In this document: positions 17,003-24,751 of the stretch, piece after piece
Layout of the letters: every line of letters starts with the position of its first letter
How positions within the stretch are numbered: the first letter of the stretch is position 1
Program-made: the position numbers and the translations under genes
Assembly: GCF_018614055.1 (NCBI RefSeq)
Contig: NZ_JAGGPB010000054.1
Span: 1-36,855, forward strand
DNA: 36,855 bases
Reading direction: 5' to 3'
From: Streptomyces sp. ISL-98
Lineage (GTDB): Bacteria; Actinomycetota; Actinomycetes; Streptomycetales; Streptomycetaceae
The notes under the pieces: generated by a model
Told to the model about the DNA's origin: nothing
The model's database searches: none
The model's input: the letters and a program-made list of their open reading frames with translations, nothing else

Positions 17003-17076
17003 TGCGCCGCCAGGGACTCGAACCCCGGACCCGCTGATTAAGAGTCAGCTGCTCTAACCAACTGAGCTAGCGGCGC
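17003..17076 (-). tRNA. tRNA-Lys (anticodon CUU)
   Basis: On the minus strand the 74 bases begin GCGCCGCTAGCTCAGTTGG and fold into a full cloverleaf. The acceptor stem is GCGCCGC/GCGGCGC, the anticodon loop CTCTTAA, the T-arm GGTTCGAGTCC, and A is the discriminator. CCA is not encoded. The 74 bases are identical to the gene at 28239-28312. Confidence 0.96.
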
Positions 17077-17136
17077 CTGCTGACCCGGAGAACTTTACCC
17101 GACGTCCGCGCGTGCTCGGGACCGGCCGCGCCGGTT

Positions 17137-17164
17137 TTGTCCCATTAATAATCATTTGGATAAT
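17137..17164 (+). promoter_or_regulatory. Candidate promoter of the C40 peptidase gene
   Basis: TTGTCC (17137-17142), a 16-base spacer and GATAAT (17159-17164) lie in an AT-rich island about 80 bases before the start codon. This is a reasonable vegetative sigma-factor match. Confidence 0.5.
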
Positions 17165-17246
17165 CAACATGCGATTTGCCCCGACAGTTGAAAGACTGTC
17201 ACCCGTGTACACGCGCGCCACAGCAACCCAACGCGAGGGAAACCGC

Positions 17247-18620
17247 ATGACGATCCCTGTCTTCGACGAGTACGAGCCCCCGGCCGACTGCGGCTGTGCC
17301 GGATGCGCCCAGCAGCGCCGCGCCGCCGCCCTGGGGCTGACGGCGGACGGCGAAGGACACCCGGCCGCCCATGGAGCCCGCCGAATGCTGGTCCTCGCAA
17401 CCGCCGCCGGAGTGGCCCTCGGCGGCGGCGCACCGGTCGCCGCGAACGCCGCGGGCCCCGCTCACGCACCGGCCACGACGGGCGCCGACCACGACCCCCC
17501 GACGCCGCAGGGCGGGACCAGCCCGCTGTACGGCGTGCCGGGCGGGACGGGCGACGCGGCCCAGACCGGCAGGCCCGCGCTGCGCAACATCACACGGGCC
17601 GAAATCATCGAGCGCGCCAAACTCTGGGTGAACGCCAAGGTCCCGTACAGCATGGAGAGGTACTGGTCCGACGGCTACCGGCAGGACTGCTCCGGTTACG
17701 TCTCGATGGCCTGGAATCTCGGCACCAACGAATGGACCGGGAGTCTCGCGGCGTACGGCGTGCGCATCACGCGGGACGAGCTGGAACCCGGCGACATGCT
17801 GCTCTTCCACAACCCAGACAACCCCACCAGGGGCTCGCACGTGACGCTCTTCGGCGGCTGGACCGACTCCTCGCACACCTACTACATCGCGTACGAGCAG
17901 ACGCGGCCGCGCGCACGCAGGCTGGCCACCCCGTACGCCTACTGGAACAACTCGTCGCGCTACGTGCCGTACCGCTTCAAGGGCGTCAGCGACGGGAGTG
18001 ACGACGGGAGCGGCGGCGGCAGCCCTGCCGTGCCGGCCTATCCGGGCAAGAGCTCCTTCGGGCCCGGGGCCAACAACGCCTATGTCACCCGGCTGGGGGA
18101 GATGCTCATCGGCCGGGGCGGCAAGCGCTTCTACAGCCAGGGCCGGGCCCCCGGGCCGCGTTGGGGCGAGGCCGACCGGCTCGCGACGCAGGCGTTCCAG
18201 CGCGCGCAGGGCTGGCAGGGCTCCGACGCTGACGGGCTGCCGGGACCGGAGACATGGCGGCTCCTGGTGACGGGCACGGGCAAGGACATCCCGGCGGCGG
18301 GGGGGGATGGCGGCGGCGGTGAGGGGAGTACCGGCGGTGGTGAGGGGAGTACCGGCGGTGGCGGTGCGGCTTCCCCCGGGGCGTCGGCCTTCCCCGGCCG
18401 GGGGTTCTTCAGGCCCGGGCAGTCGAATGCGTACGTCGACAAGCTCGGCAGGCAACTGGTGGAGAAAGGGTTCGGCAAGCACTACCTGTCCGGGACGGGA
18501 CCGCGCTGGACCGAGGAGGACCGGCGCAACGTCGAGGCGTTCCAGCGCGCGCAGGGCTGGCGCGGCGCGGAGGCCGACGGCTACCCCGGACCGCAGACCT
18601 GGCGGCGGCTCTTCGCATGA
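17247..18620 (+). CDS. Secreted NlpC/P60-like (C40) peptidase with two peptidoglycan-binding modules
   Basis: A 457-residue protein. Residues 1-44 are an unusually long n-region with the cysteine cluster CGCAGC (15-20), followed by the hydrophobic export segment RRMLVLATAAGVALGGG. The C40 domain has Cys148 in DCSGYVSMAWN, the PGDMLLF motif and His198 in GSHVTLFGG. Two C-terminal repeats, each with xFxPGxxNAYVxxLG and FQRAQGWxGxDADGxPGPxTWR, are the streptomycete peptidoglycan-binding module, joined by a Gly-rich linker. It probably cleaves stem peptides in the wall. GAGGGA precedes the ATG. The next gene follows after 23 bp. Confidence 0.85.
   Translation: MTIPVFDEYEPPADCGCAGCAQQRRAAALGLTADGEGHPAAHGARRMLVLATAAGVALGGGAPVAANAAGPAHAPATTGADHDPPTPQGGTSPLYGVPGGTGDAAQTGRPALRNITRAEIIERAKLWVNAKVPYSMERYWSDGYRQDCSGYVSMAWNLGTNEWTGSLAAYGVRITRDELEPGDMLLFHNPDNPTRGSHVTLFGGWTDSSHTYYIAYEQTRPRARRLATPYAYWNNSSRYVPYRFKGVSDGSDDGSGGGSPAVPAYPGKSSFGPGANNAYVTRLGEMLIGRGGKRFYSQGRAPGPRWGEADRLATQAFQRAQGWQGSDADGLPGPETWRLLVTGTGKDIPAAGGDGGGGEGSTGGGEGSTGGGGAASPGASAFPGRGFFRPGQSNAYVDKLGRQLVEKGFGKHYLSGTGPRWTEEDRRNVEAFQRAQGWRGAEADGYPGPQTWRRLFA
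18312..18365 (+). repeat. 21-bp in-frame linker repeat
   Basis: Two copies of a 21-bp unit (18312-18332 and 18333-18353, one mismatch) plus a partial third encode GGGEGST repeats between the two peptidoglycan-binding modules. The multiple of three keeps the frame, so copy number may vary between strains. Confidence 0.8.
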
Positions 18621-18643
18621 CGCGTGACGGAGGCAGAGGCACG

Positions 18644-19864
18644 ATGACATCCACCCCCACGTCCCCATCCCAGTCGTACCTTTCACCCCCGTCGGCGGAG
18701 GAGCCGGGCGGCGAGAGCGGGCGGTGGGCCCCGCTCATCAGGAACGAGACGACCACCGAGATCCCGGTGCACCTGCTGTTCCGCGACGACACCGGGCCCA
18801 CCGCGCTGACGCTGCCCTCCGGTGCCGCGGTGGTCAACCGGCGCAGGCAGGGCACGGGTGAGCAGCCGCGCGTCACACCCCGTGCAGCGCTGCGGTCGCT
18901 TCCCCGGGCCGCGTCGGCCTCCCCGTCCGCACCCGGCCAGGCCTGCTCCGTGCGCCCCGCCACCCCCGCCGACCCCGGGCTCGCGGAGCGGCCCGGCGCC
19001 GCGCCGTCCGGCTGGTACGCGGTCGCAGCGGGGACGGTCGCGCTCGCGGCGGGCGCGGCGGTGGTGTGGTGGACGGGGGCGGTGCCGGCGGCGGCGACCG
19101 TACTGCTCGGGCTGCCCCCTCGGCCGTACAACGGGATCGGGCTCGCGGTGTGGGCGCTGCTGGCTCTGCTGGTGCTGGCCGTCCTGTTCGCCTTCGGAGG
19201 TCTCGGCCGCGGGCGGGTCGGACACGCCTGGGTGCTCTCGCTGTTCGGCGACTACCGGGGGAGCGTGCGGCGCACCGGGCTTGTGTGGGTGAGCCCGATG
19301 ATGCTGCGCCGCCGGGTCGACGTACGGCTGAGGCACTGGCGCAGTGAGCCGCTGCCGGCCGTGGACGCGAACGGGGTCGCGCTGCGGGTCGTGGTGCTCG
19401 TGGTGTGGCGGATCAGGGACACGGCGCGGGCGATGCTCGCCGTCGAGGACCATGCGCGGTACCTGCGCGAGCAGGTGGAGGCGGCGATGGCGCGGGTCCT
19501 CTCGCAGCTGCCCGCCGACGCCTTCCACGACGACGCGCCGACGCTGCGCGACGCGGAGGCGGTCGGGGACGCGCTCACCCGGATGGTGTCGGCGGAGGCG
19601 GCGCCGGTGGGCATCGAGGTCTTCTCGGCGCAGCCGACGAGTATCGAGTACGCCCCGGAGGTGGCGGCGGCGATGCAGCGCAGGCGGGTGGCGGCACTGG
19701 ACGCGCGGCACCAGGGCAGCGTGCTGACGTCGGTGGTGGACGCGGTGGACGACACGGTGACGCGGCTGACGTCACGGGGCCTGGTCGAGCTCGACGACTA
19801 CGAGCGGAAGGCGCTGGTGAAGGACTTGACGGTGGCGTTCTACACGGGGAGGGGAGGGGGCTGA
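18644..19864 (+). CDS. Membrane SPFH/Band 7 (flotillin-like) protein
   Basis: A 406-residue protein. The first 125 residues are Pro/Ser-rich and include an EIPVHLLFRDD segment. Two hydrophobic helices follow (VAAGTVALAAGAAVVWW and IGLAVWALLALLVLAVLFAF), then an SPFH domain beginning SLFGDYRGSVRRTGLVWVSP. That domain has VDVRLRHWRSEPLPAVDANG, the VVWRIRD strand, and a helical C-terminal part with AAAMQRRRVAALDA. SPFH proteins form oligomeric membrane platforms. ATG 18644 is preferred to ATG 18617 because GGAGG lies at 18629-18633. Neighbouring a wall hydrolase, it may organise wall turnover; that is inference. Confidence 0.8.
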   Translation: MTSTPTSPSQSYLSPPSAEEPGGESGRWAPLIRNETTTEIPVHLLFRDDTGPTALTLPSGAAVVNRRRQGTGEQPRVTPRAALRSLPRAASASPSAPGQACSVRPATPADPGLAERPGAAPSGWYAVAAGTVALAAGAAVVWWTGAVPAAATVLLGLPPRPYNGIGLAVWALLALLVLAVLFAFGGLGRGRVGHAWVLSLFGDYRGSVRRTGLVWVSPMMLRRRVDVRLRHWRSEPLPAVDANGVALRVVVLVVWRIRDTARAMLAVEDHARYLREQVEAAMARVLSQLPADAFHDDAPTLRDAEAVGDALTRMVSAEAAPVGIEVFSAQPTSIEYAPEVAAAMQRRRVAALDARHQGSVLTSVVDAVDDTVTRLTSRGLVELDDYERKALVKDLTVAFYTGRGGG

Positions 19865-19921
19865 TTCCTTCAGCCCCTGGGGGTCCCCTGGCCGGAGTCC
19901 TTGGGAGCAACTCGTTCCGGG

Positions 19922-19977
19922 ATTGGTCTGGACATGTTCAACTACCGTCCATACATTGGAACTTGGTCTAGACCGCA
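19922..19977 (+). promoter_or_regulatory. LPMO promoter with two dre-like (DasR) sites
   Basis: TGGACA (19929-19934), a 17-base spacer and TACATT (19952-19957) form a good promoter. GGTCTGGACA (19925-19934) covers the -35 box and GGTCTAGACC (19965-19974) covers the expected transcription start. The second is the exact core of the DasR-responsive element ACTGGTCTAGACCACT; the first has two differences. DasR represses chitin and aminosugar genes until glucosamine-6-phosphate accumulates. Confidence 0.78.
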
Positions 19978-20072
19978 GGACCCGCAGAACCCGCACGTAT
20001 CCCCAATCCCCGCAATCCCCGCGCGCGCCGCACAGCTCACAGAACTTCCCCCACGTTCTCCAGGAGCCAAGC

Positions 20073-20663
20073 ATGCGAAAGAAGACGGGCGCAGCCCTCA
20101 TAGGCCTCGCCGTCGCCGGTGTGTCCTTCCTCGGCACCGGCAGCGCAACCAGCCACGGCTACACCGATTCCCCCATCAGCCGCCAAAAGCTCTGCGCCAA
20201 CGGCACCGTGACCGGATGCGGCCCCATCCAGTACGAACCCCAGAGCGTCGAGGGCCCCAAGGGCTTCCCCGCCGCCGGGCCCGCCGACGGCAGGATATGC
20301 GCCGGAGGCAACGGCCAGTTCGCACAGCTCGACGACCCGCGCGGTGGCAGCTGGCCCGCCACCAGGGTCAGTGGAGGCCAGGGCTACACCTTCCGCTGGC
20401 AGTTCACCGCCCGGCACCGCACCACCGACTTCAAGTACTTCATCACCAAGAACGGCTGGGACTCCTCCAAGCCGCTGACCAGGGCGGCACTCGAGTCGCA
20501 GCCGTTCATGACCGTCCCGTACGGCGGCAACCAGCCGCCCGCGACCCTGTCCCACCAGGGCACCATCCCCACCCAGAAGAGCGGCAAGCACATCATCCTG
20601 GCGGTATGGACCGTGCATGACACGGCGAACGCCTTCTACGCCTGCTCCGATGTTCAGTTCTGA
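20073..20663 (+). CDS. AA10 lytic polysaccharide monooxygenase (chitin-binding protein family)
   Basis: A 196-residue secreted copper enzyme. The signal peptide ends ATS before His28, which becomes the N-terminal histidine-brace residue (HGYTDSPISRQ). The second copper ligand is His115 in the conserved RHRTTDFKYFIT block. It is a single catalytic domain without a carbohydrate-binding module. AA10 enzymes break chitin or cellulose chains oxidatively. Position near cslA-glxA recalls the Streptomyces coelicolor arrangement, where such an enzyme has been linked to hyphal-tip glycan deposition. The dre sites suggest aminosugar control. AGGAG at 20062-20066 precedes the ATG. Confidence 0.93.
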   Translation: MRKKTGAALIGLAVAGVSFLGTGSATSHGYTDSPISRQKLCANGTVTGCGPIQYEPQSVEGPKGFPAAGPADGRICAGGNGQFAQLDDPRGGSWPATRVSGGQGYTFRWQFTARHRTTDFKYFITKNGWDSSKPLTRAALESQPFMTVPYGGNQPPATLSHQGTIPTQKSGKHIILAVWTVHDTANAFYACSDVQF

Positions 20664-20689
20664 CGCATAGTCAGTTACGGTGCGGCCCC

Positions 20690-22363
20690 ATGGGGAGCGC
20701 AGACACCGTCGCGGAGCTCGTACGGCGCCAATGGGGCGATCAACGGGTGGGGCTGAGGTGCCAGGGCCTCACCCTCAGCCACCATCAGATTGCCGCAGGC
20801 GCCGCCGCGCGGGCCGCGCTGCTCGTGGATCTGCTGCCCCGGGGAGCTGAGCCGCACCTCGGGGTACTGCTCGACAACACGCCGGAATTCCCACTCTGGC
20901 TGAGCGCGGCGGCCCTGGCCGGGGCCGCCGTCGCCGGTATCAATCCGACCCGGCGCGGCGCCGAACTGGCACGCGACATCCTGCACACCGACTGCCGGGT
21001 GCTGGTCACCGAACGCGCCCACCTTCCCCTCCTCGACGGTCTCGAACTGCCGGGGATCCGGGTGCTGGTGACCGACACCGACGCGTACCAGTCCCTTCTC
21101 ACCCCGTACGAGGGCGCCAAGCCCGGCGAGGCGACGGTCCCGGGTGCCGGGGTGGGCCCCGGCACCCGGATGCTCCTCTACTTCACCTCGGGATCGACCG
21201 GCGCTCCCAAGGCCGCGATCTGCTCGCAGGGGCGGCTCGCGGCCGCGGGAGCGTCGCTCGTCGACCACCTCGGGGTGCGGCCCGACGACGTCCACTACAT
21301 CTGCATGCCGATGTTCCACGGCAACGCGGTCATCGCGGACTGGGCCCCGGCACTCGCGGGCGGGGCCGGCATCGCGCTGCGTCGGCGCTTCTCGGCGTCC
21401 CGGTTCCTGGACGACGTACGGGCGTACGGCGCGACGTACTTCACCTACGTGGGCCGCGCTGTGCAGTACCTCCTCGCCACCCCCGAACGGCCCGGCGACC
21501 GCGACCACGCGCTGCGGCTCGGCTTCGGTACCGAGGCGGGCGCGGTCGACGCGGCCCGCTTCGAGGCGCGTTTCGGGGTGCGGCTCGTCGAGGGCTACGG
21601 CTCCTCCGAGGGCGGCGCCGCGATCCAGCGGACGCCCGACACGCCGCCCGGAGCGATCGGACGGCCGGCGCCGGGCGACGACCTCGCGGTCGTCGACCCG
21701 GAGACGGGCCGGGAGCGCGCCCGCGCGGTGCTCGACGCGCAGGGCCGACTCCTCAACGGCTCCGAAGCGATAGGTGAGTTGGTCAACCGTGGCCCGAACC
21801 CCTTCGAGGGCTACTGGCGCAACGACGCCGCCGAGGCCGACCGCAGGCGCGGCGGCTGGTACTGGACCGGCGACCTCTTCTTCCGCGACACCGAAGGCTT
21901 CCTGCACTTCGCGGGCCGTACGGACGACCGGCTCCGCGTCGACTCCGAGAACCTCGCCGCCGCGATGATCGAGAACATCCTGGCGCGCTGGCCGGACGCG
22001 GCGGCCGTCGCGGTCTACGCGGTGCCGGATCCGGCGGCGGGCGACCAGGTGATGGCGACGGTTGCGCTGCGTGACGGGGTGACGTTCTCGCCGGACAGCT
22101 TCGGCCAATTCTTGGCGGAGCAGGCGGACTTGGGCACGAAGATGGCGCCGAGCTACGTGCGCGTGGTGGAGCGTATGCCGGTGACGGCAACGAACAAGGT
22201 CCACCGGGTCGCGCTGCGGCGCGAGGGCTTTCGCTGCGGGGACGCGGTGTGGTGGGCGCCGGAGGCGGCGGGGGCGTACCGCCGGCTGACGGCGGAGGAT
22301 GTGGCGGCGCTGACGGCGGAGTACGCCGCCCATGGCCGCGCGCACCTCCTGGGGGCCGGGTAG
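20690..22363 (+). CDS. AMP-dependent acyl-CoA synthetase
   Basis: A 557-residue member of the ANL adenylating superfamily. Motif A3 is LYFTSGSTGAPKAA, A5 EGYGSSEGG, A8 GWYWTGDLFFRDTEGFLHFAGRTDDRLR (split into the usual hinge) and the A10 lysine is in ATNKVHR. There is no carrier domain, so it should make acyl-CoA from a free acid. The closest feel is to the FadD17-like fatty or sterol side-chain acid ligases, but the acid cannot be named. It begins 26 bp after the LPMO gene with no visible ribosome site and no functional link to it. Confidence 0.87.
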   Translation: MGSADTVAELVRRQWGDQRVGLRCQGLTLSHHQIAAGAAARAALLVDLLPRGAEPHLGVLLDNTPEFPLWLSAAALAGAAVAGINPTRRGAELARDILHTDCRVLVTERAHLPLLDGLELPGIRVLVTDTDAYQSLLTPYEGAKPGEATVPGAGVGPGTRMLLYFTSGSTGAPKAAICSQGRLAAAGASLVDHLGVRPDDVHYICMPMFHGNAVIADWAPALAGGAGIALRRRFSASRFLDDVRAYGATYFTYVGRAVQYLLATPERPGDRDHALRLGFGTEAGAVDAARFEARFGVRLVEGYGSSEGGAAIQRTPDTPPGAIGRPAPGDDLAVVDPETGRERARAVLDAQGRLLNGSEAIGELVNRGPNPFEGYWRNDAAEADRRRGGWYWTGDLFFRDTEGFLHFAGRTDDRLRVDSENLAAAMIENILARWPDAAAVAVYAVPDPAAGDQVMATVALRDGVTFSPDSFGQFLAEQADLGTKMAPSYVRVVERMPVTATNKVHRVALRREGFRCGDAVWWAPEAAGAYRRLTAEDVAALTAEYAAHGRAHLLGAG

Positions 22364-22417
22364 CGGGGCCCTGGCATTTCAGCCCGTCCGGCGTTTGAGG
22401 ACCCTCCCCGAGGCTGT

Positions 22418-22510
22418 GTCCGGGGGTCTGGGGGGCTTGCCCCTCACGCGGCGGCAGACGCACATGTCACAGCCGGGAAGGGGTGGGGAGGGGAACACCG
22501 CCGCAGGCCG
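22418..22510. repeat. Streptomycete intergenic repeat, copy 1
   Basis: The modules GGGGGTCTGGGGGGCTTGCCCC and CGGGAAGGGGTGGGGAGGGG, followed by CGCCGCAGGC, are shared in order with 24541-24620, on the far side of the two-component genes. This copy has about 30 extra bases between the modules. Such sequences are common behind Streptomyces genes. They may form transcript ends. Confidence 0.7.
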
Positions 22511-22519
22511 ACGCGGTCG

Positions 22520-22539
22520 AGGTAGGGCCGGCCCTACCT
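22520..22539. promoter_or_regulatory. Perfect 20-bp palindrome before the sensor kinase
   Basis: AGGTAGGGCCGGCCCTACCT is its own reverse complement and ends 58 bases before the kinase start. Perfect symmetry and position suggest an operator for a dimeric regulator, most simply the NarL-type response regulator of the same operon acting on its own promoter. Confidence 0.6.
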
Positions 22540-22597
22540 CCCCCACACCCTCAGACCCGATGGTGGCCACCACCTCCACCCGCCTACCGTTGGCCGC

Positions 22598-23854
22598 ATG
22601 ACCGCAGCCCGCACCCCCTGGCAGGCCCTGACCAGGCCCAACTACCTCCGCACCGCCTGGCCCTGGCGCGCAGTCGCGTACCTGCTGAGCAGCGCGCTCA
22701 GCGGCGTACCGGCCCTGCTCGCGCTGCTGCTCCTCGTGGTGTTCTCGTTCGGGCTCATCGGGCTGCCGCTCCTCCTCCTGGCCGGGGTGCCGCTCGCGGC
22801 CGGTGAGCGGTACCGGCTCGCCCTCGTCGACGCCGAACCGGCCCACGACCCGCACCGCGCCCCCGCCGAGCCCGGCCTCGCCGCCTGGGCCAAGCTGCGC
22901 TTCACGGAACAGGCGACCTGGCGCGAGCTGGCGTACGCCGTGCTCCACGCCTTCGTCCTGTGGCCGCTCGACCTGCTCGCCGTGGCGGTCGGCGTGGGCC
23001 TGCCGGTGGGGCTGATGGCAGCTCCCGTACAGCTCGCCGTCGACGGGGAGGAGGCGCGGGTGGTCAAGGGCCCGCTGATCACCACGTACCTGGAGGCGTT
23101 CGCATCGGCGGCCCTCGGGCTCGTACTCCTCGCCGTACTCCTCTACCCGCTCGCCGCGATCGCCGGGGCACGCGGCATGCTGACCCGTCTGCTGCTCGCG
23201 CCGCGCGAAGGCGAGCTGCGGGACCGGCTCGGCGAAGTGACCCGCTCGCGGGCCCGGCTCGTCGACGCCTTCGAGGCGGAACGCCGGCGCATCGAGAGGG
23301 ACTTGCACGACGGCGCCCAGCAGCGGCTCGTCGCCCTCACCATGACCCTCGGCCTGGCCAGGCTCGACGCGCCTGCGGGCCCTCTCGCCGACCAGCTCGC
23401 CCGCGCGCACGACGAGGCGGGCAAGGTCCTCACCGAGCTGCGCGCGCTCATCCACGGCATCCATCCGCAGGTGCTCGCCGACTACGGTCTCGGGGCGGCG
23501 CTCGCCGACGCCGGCGACCGGTCGGCCGTACCCGTGGACACCGAAGCGGATCTGCCCCGGCTGCCGGGACCGGTCGAGACCGCCGGGTACTTCGCGGTCT
23601 GCGAGGGCCTCGCCAACGTCGCCAAGCACAGCGGCGCCACCCGCGCGTCGGTCGTCGCGCGGCACGAGGACGGACTGCTGCGCATAGCGGTACGGGACGA
23701 CGGCAACGGCGGCGCGGACGCCTCGGCGGGCACCGGGCTCACCGGCCTCGCCGACCGGATCGCCGTACTCGATGGCACACTGTCGATCACCAGCCCGCCG
23801 GGCGGGCCGACTGTGCTGCGTGTGGAGATCCCGTGCGAACCGAGCGTCAACTGA
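22598..23854 (+). CDS. NarL-type sensor histidine kinase
   Basis: A 418-residue membrane kinase. The N-terminal sensor half has four or more hydrophobic segments (VAYLLSSALSGVPALLALLLLVVF first) and no large extracellular domain. HisKA_3 follows, with the H-box RRRIERDLHDGAQQRLVAL (phosphorylated His237). The HATPase domain has N-box EGLANVAKHSG, G1 VRDDGNGGAD and G2 GTGLTGLADR. Kinases of this build often sense membrane or envelope stress, but the signal here is unknown. The response regulator overlaps its end by 22 bp. Confidence 0.93.
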   Translation: MTAARTPWQALTRPNYLRTAWPWRAVAYLLSSALSGVPALLALLLLVVFSFGLIGLPLLLLAGVPLAAGERYRLALVDAEPAHDPHRAPAEPGLAAWAKLRFTEQATWRELAYAVLHAFVLWPLDLLAVAVGVGLPVGLMAAPVQLAVDGEEARVVKGPLITTYLEAFASAALGLVLLAVLLYPLAAIAGARGMLTRLLLAPREGELRDRLGEVTRSRARLVDAFEAERRRIERDLHDGAQQRLVALTMTLGLARLDAPAGPLADQLARAHDEAGKVLTELRALIHGIHPQVLADYGLGAALADAGDRSAVPVDTEADLPRLPGPVETAGYFAVCEGLANVAKHSGATRASVVARHEDGLLRIAVRDDGNGGADASAGTGLTGLADRIAVLDGTLSITSPPGGPTVLRVEIPCEPSVN

Positions 23855-24492
23855 GGGTAGTTCTGGCCGAGGACAGCGTCCTGCTGCGCGAAGGTCTGAT
23901 CGGCCTGCTCGCCCGTTTCGGGCACGAGACGGTCGCGGCGGTCGGCGACGCGGACGCGATGCGCGACGCCGTCACCGAGCACGACCCGGACATCGTGGTC
24001 ACGGACGTCCGGATGCCGCCGGGCTTCCAGGACGAGGGCCTGCGCGCCGCCGTCGCCCTGCGCGCCGAGCGGCCCACGCTGCCGGTGCTGGTCCTGAGCC
24101 AGTACGTCCAGCGCTCGTACGCCGCCGAGCTCCTGGACGCGGGCGACGGCACCGGCGTCGGCTACCTCCTGAAGGACCGGGTCGGCCAGGTCGAGGAGTT
24201 CCAGGACGCGCTGATGCGGGTGGCCGACGGCGGGACGGTCGTCGACCCCGAGGTCGTACGCCAGCTGCTGCGCCGGCGCCGAGACCCGCTGGCGGCGCTG
24301 ACCCCGCGCGAACGGGAGGTCCTCGGGCTGGTCGCGGAGGGCAAGTCCAATGCGGCGATCGCCCGCGAACTGGTGGTCTCGGACGCCGCGGTGGGCAAGC
24401 ACATCGGCAACATCCTGGGCAAGCTGGACCTGCCCCCGGCCGAGGAAACCCACCGCAGGGTCCTGGCGGTCCTGACGTACTTGCGGACCTGA
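23833..24492 (+). CDS. NarL/LuxR-type response regulator
   Basis: A 219-residue regulator. The receiver domain has acidic E13/D14, the phosphoacceptor Asp58 in VVTDVRMPP and the conserved lysine in YLLKDR. The C-terminal LuxR helix-turn-helix reads LTPREREVLGLVAEGKSNAA and continues to KHIGNILGKLDL. The start is GTG 23833 within the kinase gene, which couples translation of the pair. A likely target is the palindrome at 22520-22539. Confidence 0.94.
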   Translation: MRTERQLRVVLAEDSVLLREGLIGLLARFGHETVAAVGDADAMRDAVTEHDPDIVVTDVRMPPGFQDEGLRAAVALRAERPTLPVLVLSQYVQRSYAAELLDAGDGTGVGYLLKDRVGQVEEFQDALMRVADGGTVVDPEVVRQLLRRRRDPLAALTPREREVLGLVAEGKSNAAIARELVVSDAAVGKHIGNILGKLDLPPAEETHRRVLAVLTYLRT

Positions 24493-24497
24493 CCGAA

Positions 24498-24620
24498 CTG
24501 GGGCTCCGCCCCAGAACCCGCTCCTGGTACTAAGCCCGTTGGGGGTCCCGGGGGTCTGGGGGCGTGCCCCCAGTTTCGGGAAGGGGCGGGTAGGGGAAGT
24601 GCGCCGCAGGCAACCCGCAC
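24498..24620. repeat. Hairpin and streptomycete intergenic repeat, copy 2
   Basis: CTGGGGC-TCC-GCCCCAG (24498-24514) lies directly behind the response regulator gene. It is followed by the repeat modules shared with 22418-22510, including CTGGGGG-CGTG-CCCCCAG (24556-24573) and TTTC. Together they may terminate the two-component transcript. Confidence 0.65.
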
Positions 24621-24751
24621 CACACAACGCACCCGCACGGCCGGCCGATGTGGCCTAACTCCCTCCCCTCCGGCCGTACCAACGCAGCCCATCCGCTTGC
24701 GGAACCACCCCAGTGGGAAGGACCTCGACTCACGAGTCCAAGGGGGCAGTT

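Noticed and set aside
16717..17037. Plus-strand open frame running into the tRNA region
   Set aside because: It overlaps a certain tRNA gene and its terminator and has no recognisable protein features.
18312..18365. Possible CRISPR-like or satellite repeat
   Set aside because: Contiguous 21-bp units without spacers, in frame, encode a Gly-rich linker.
19865..20072. Additional small gene before the LPMO gene
   Set aside because: The stretch is explained by the promoter, two dre-like sites and a leader; no open frame with a ribosome site is convincing.
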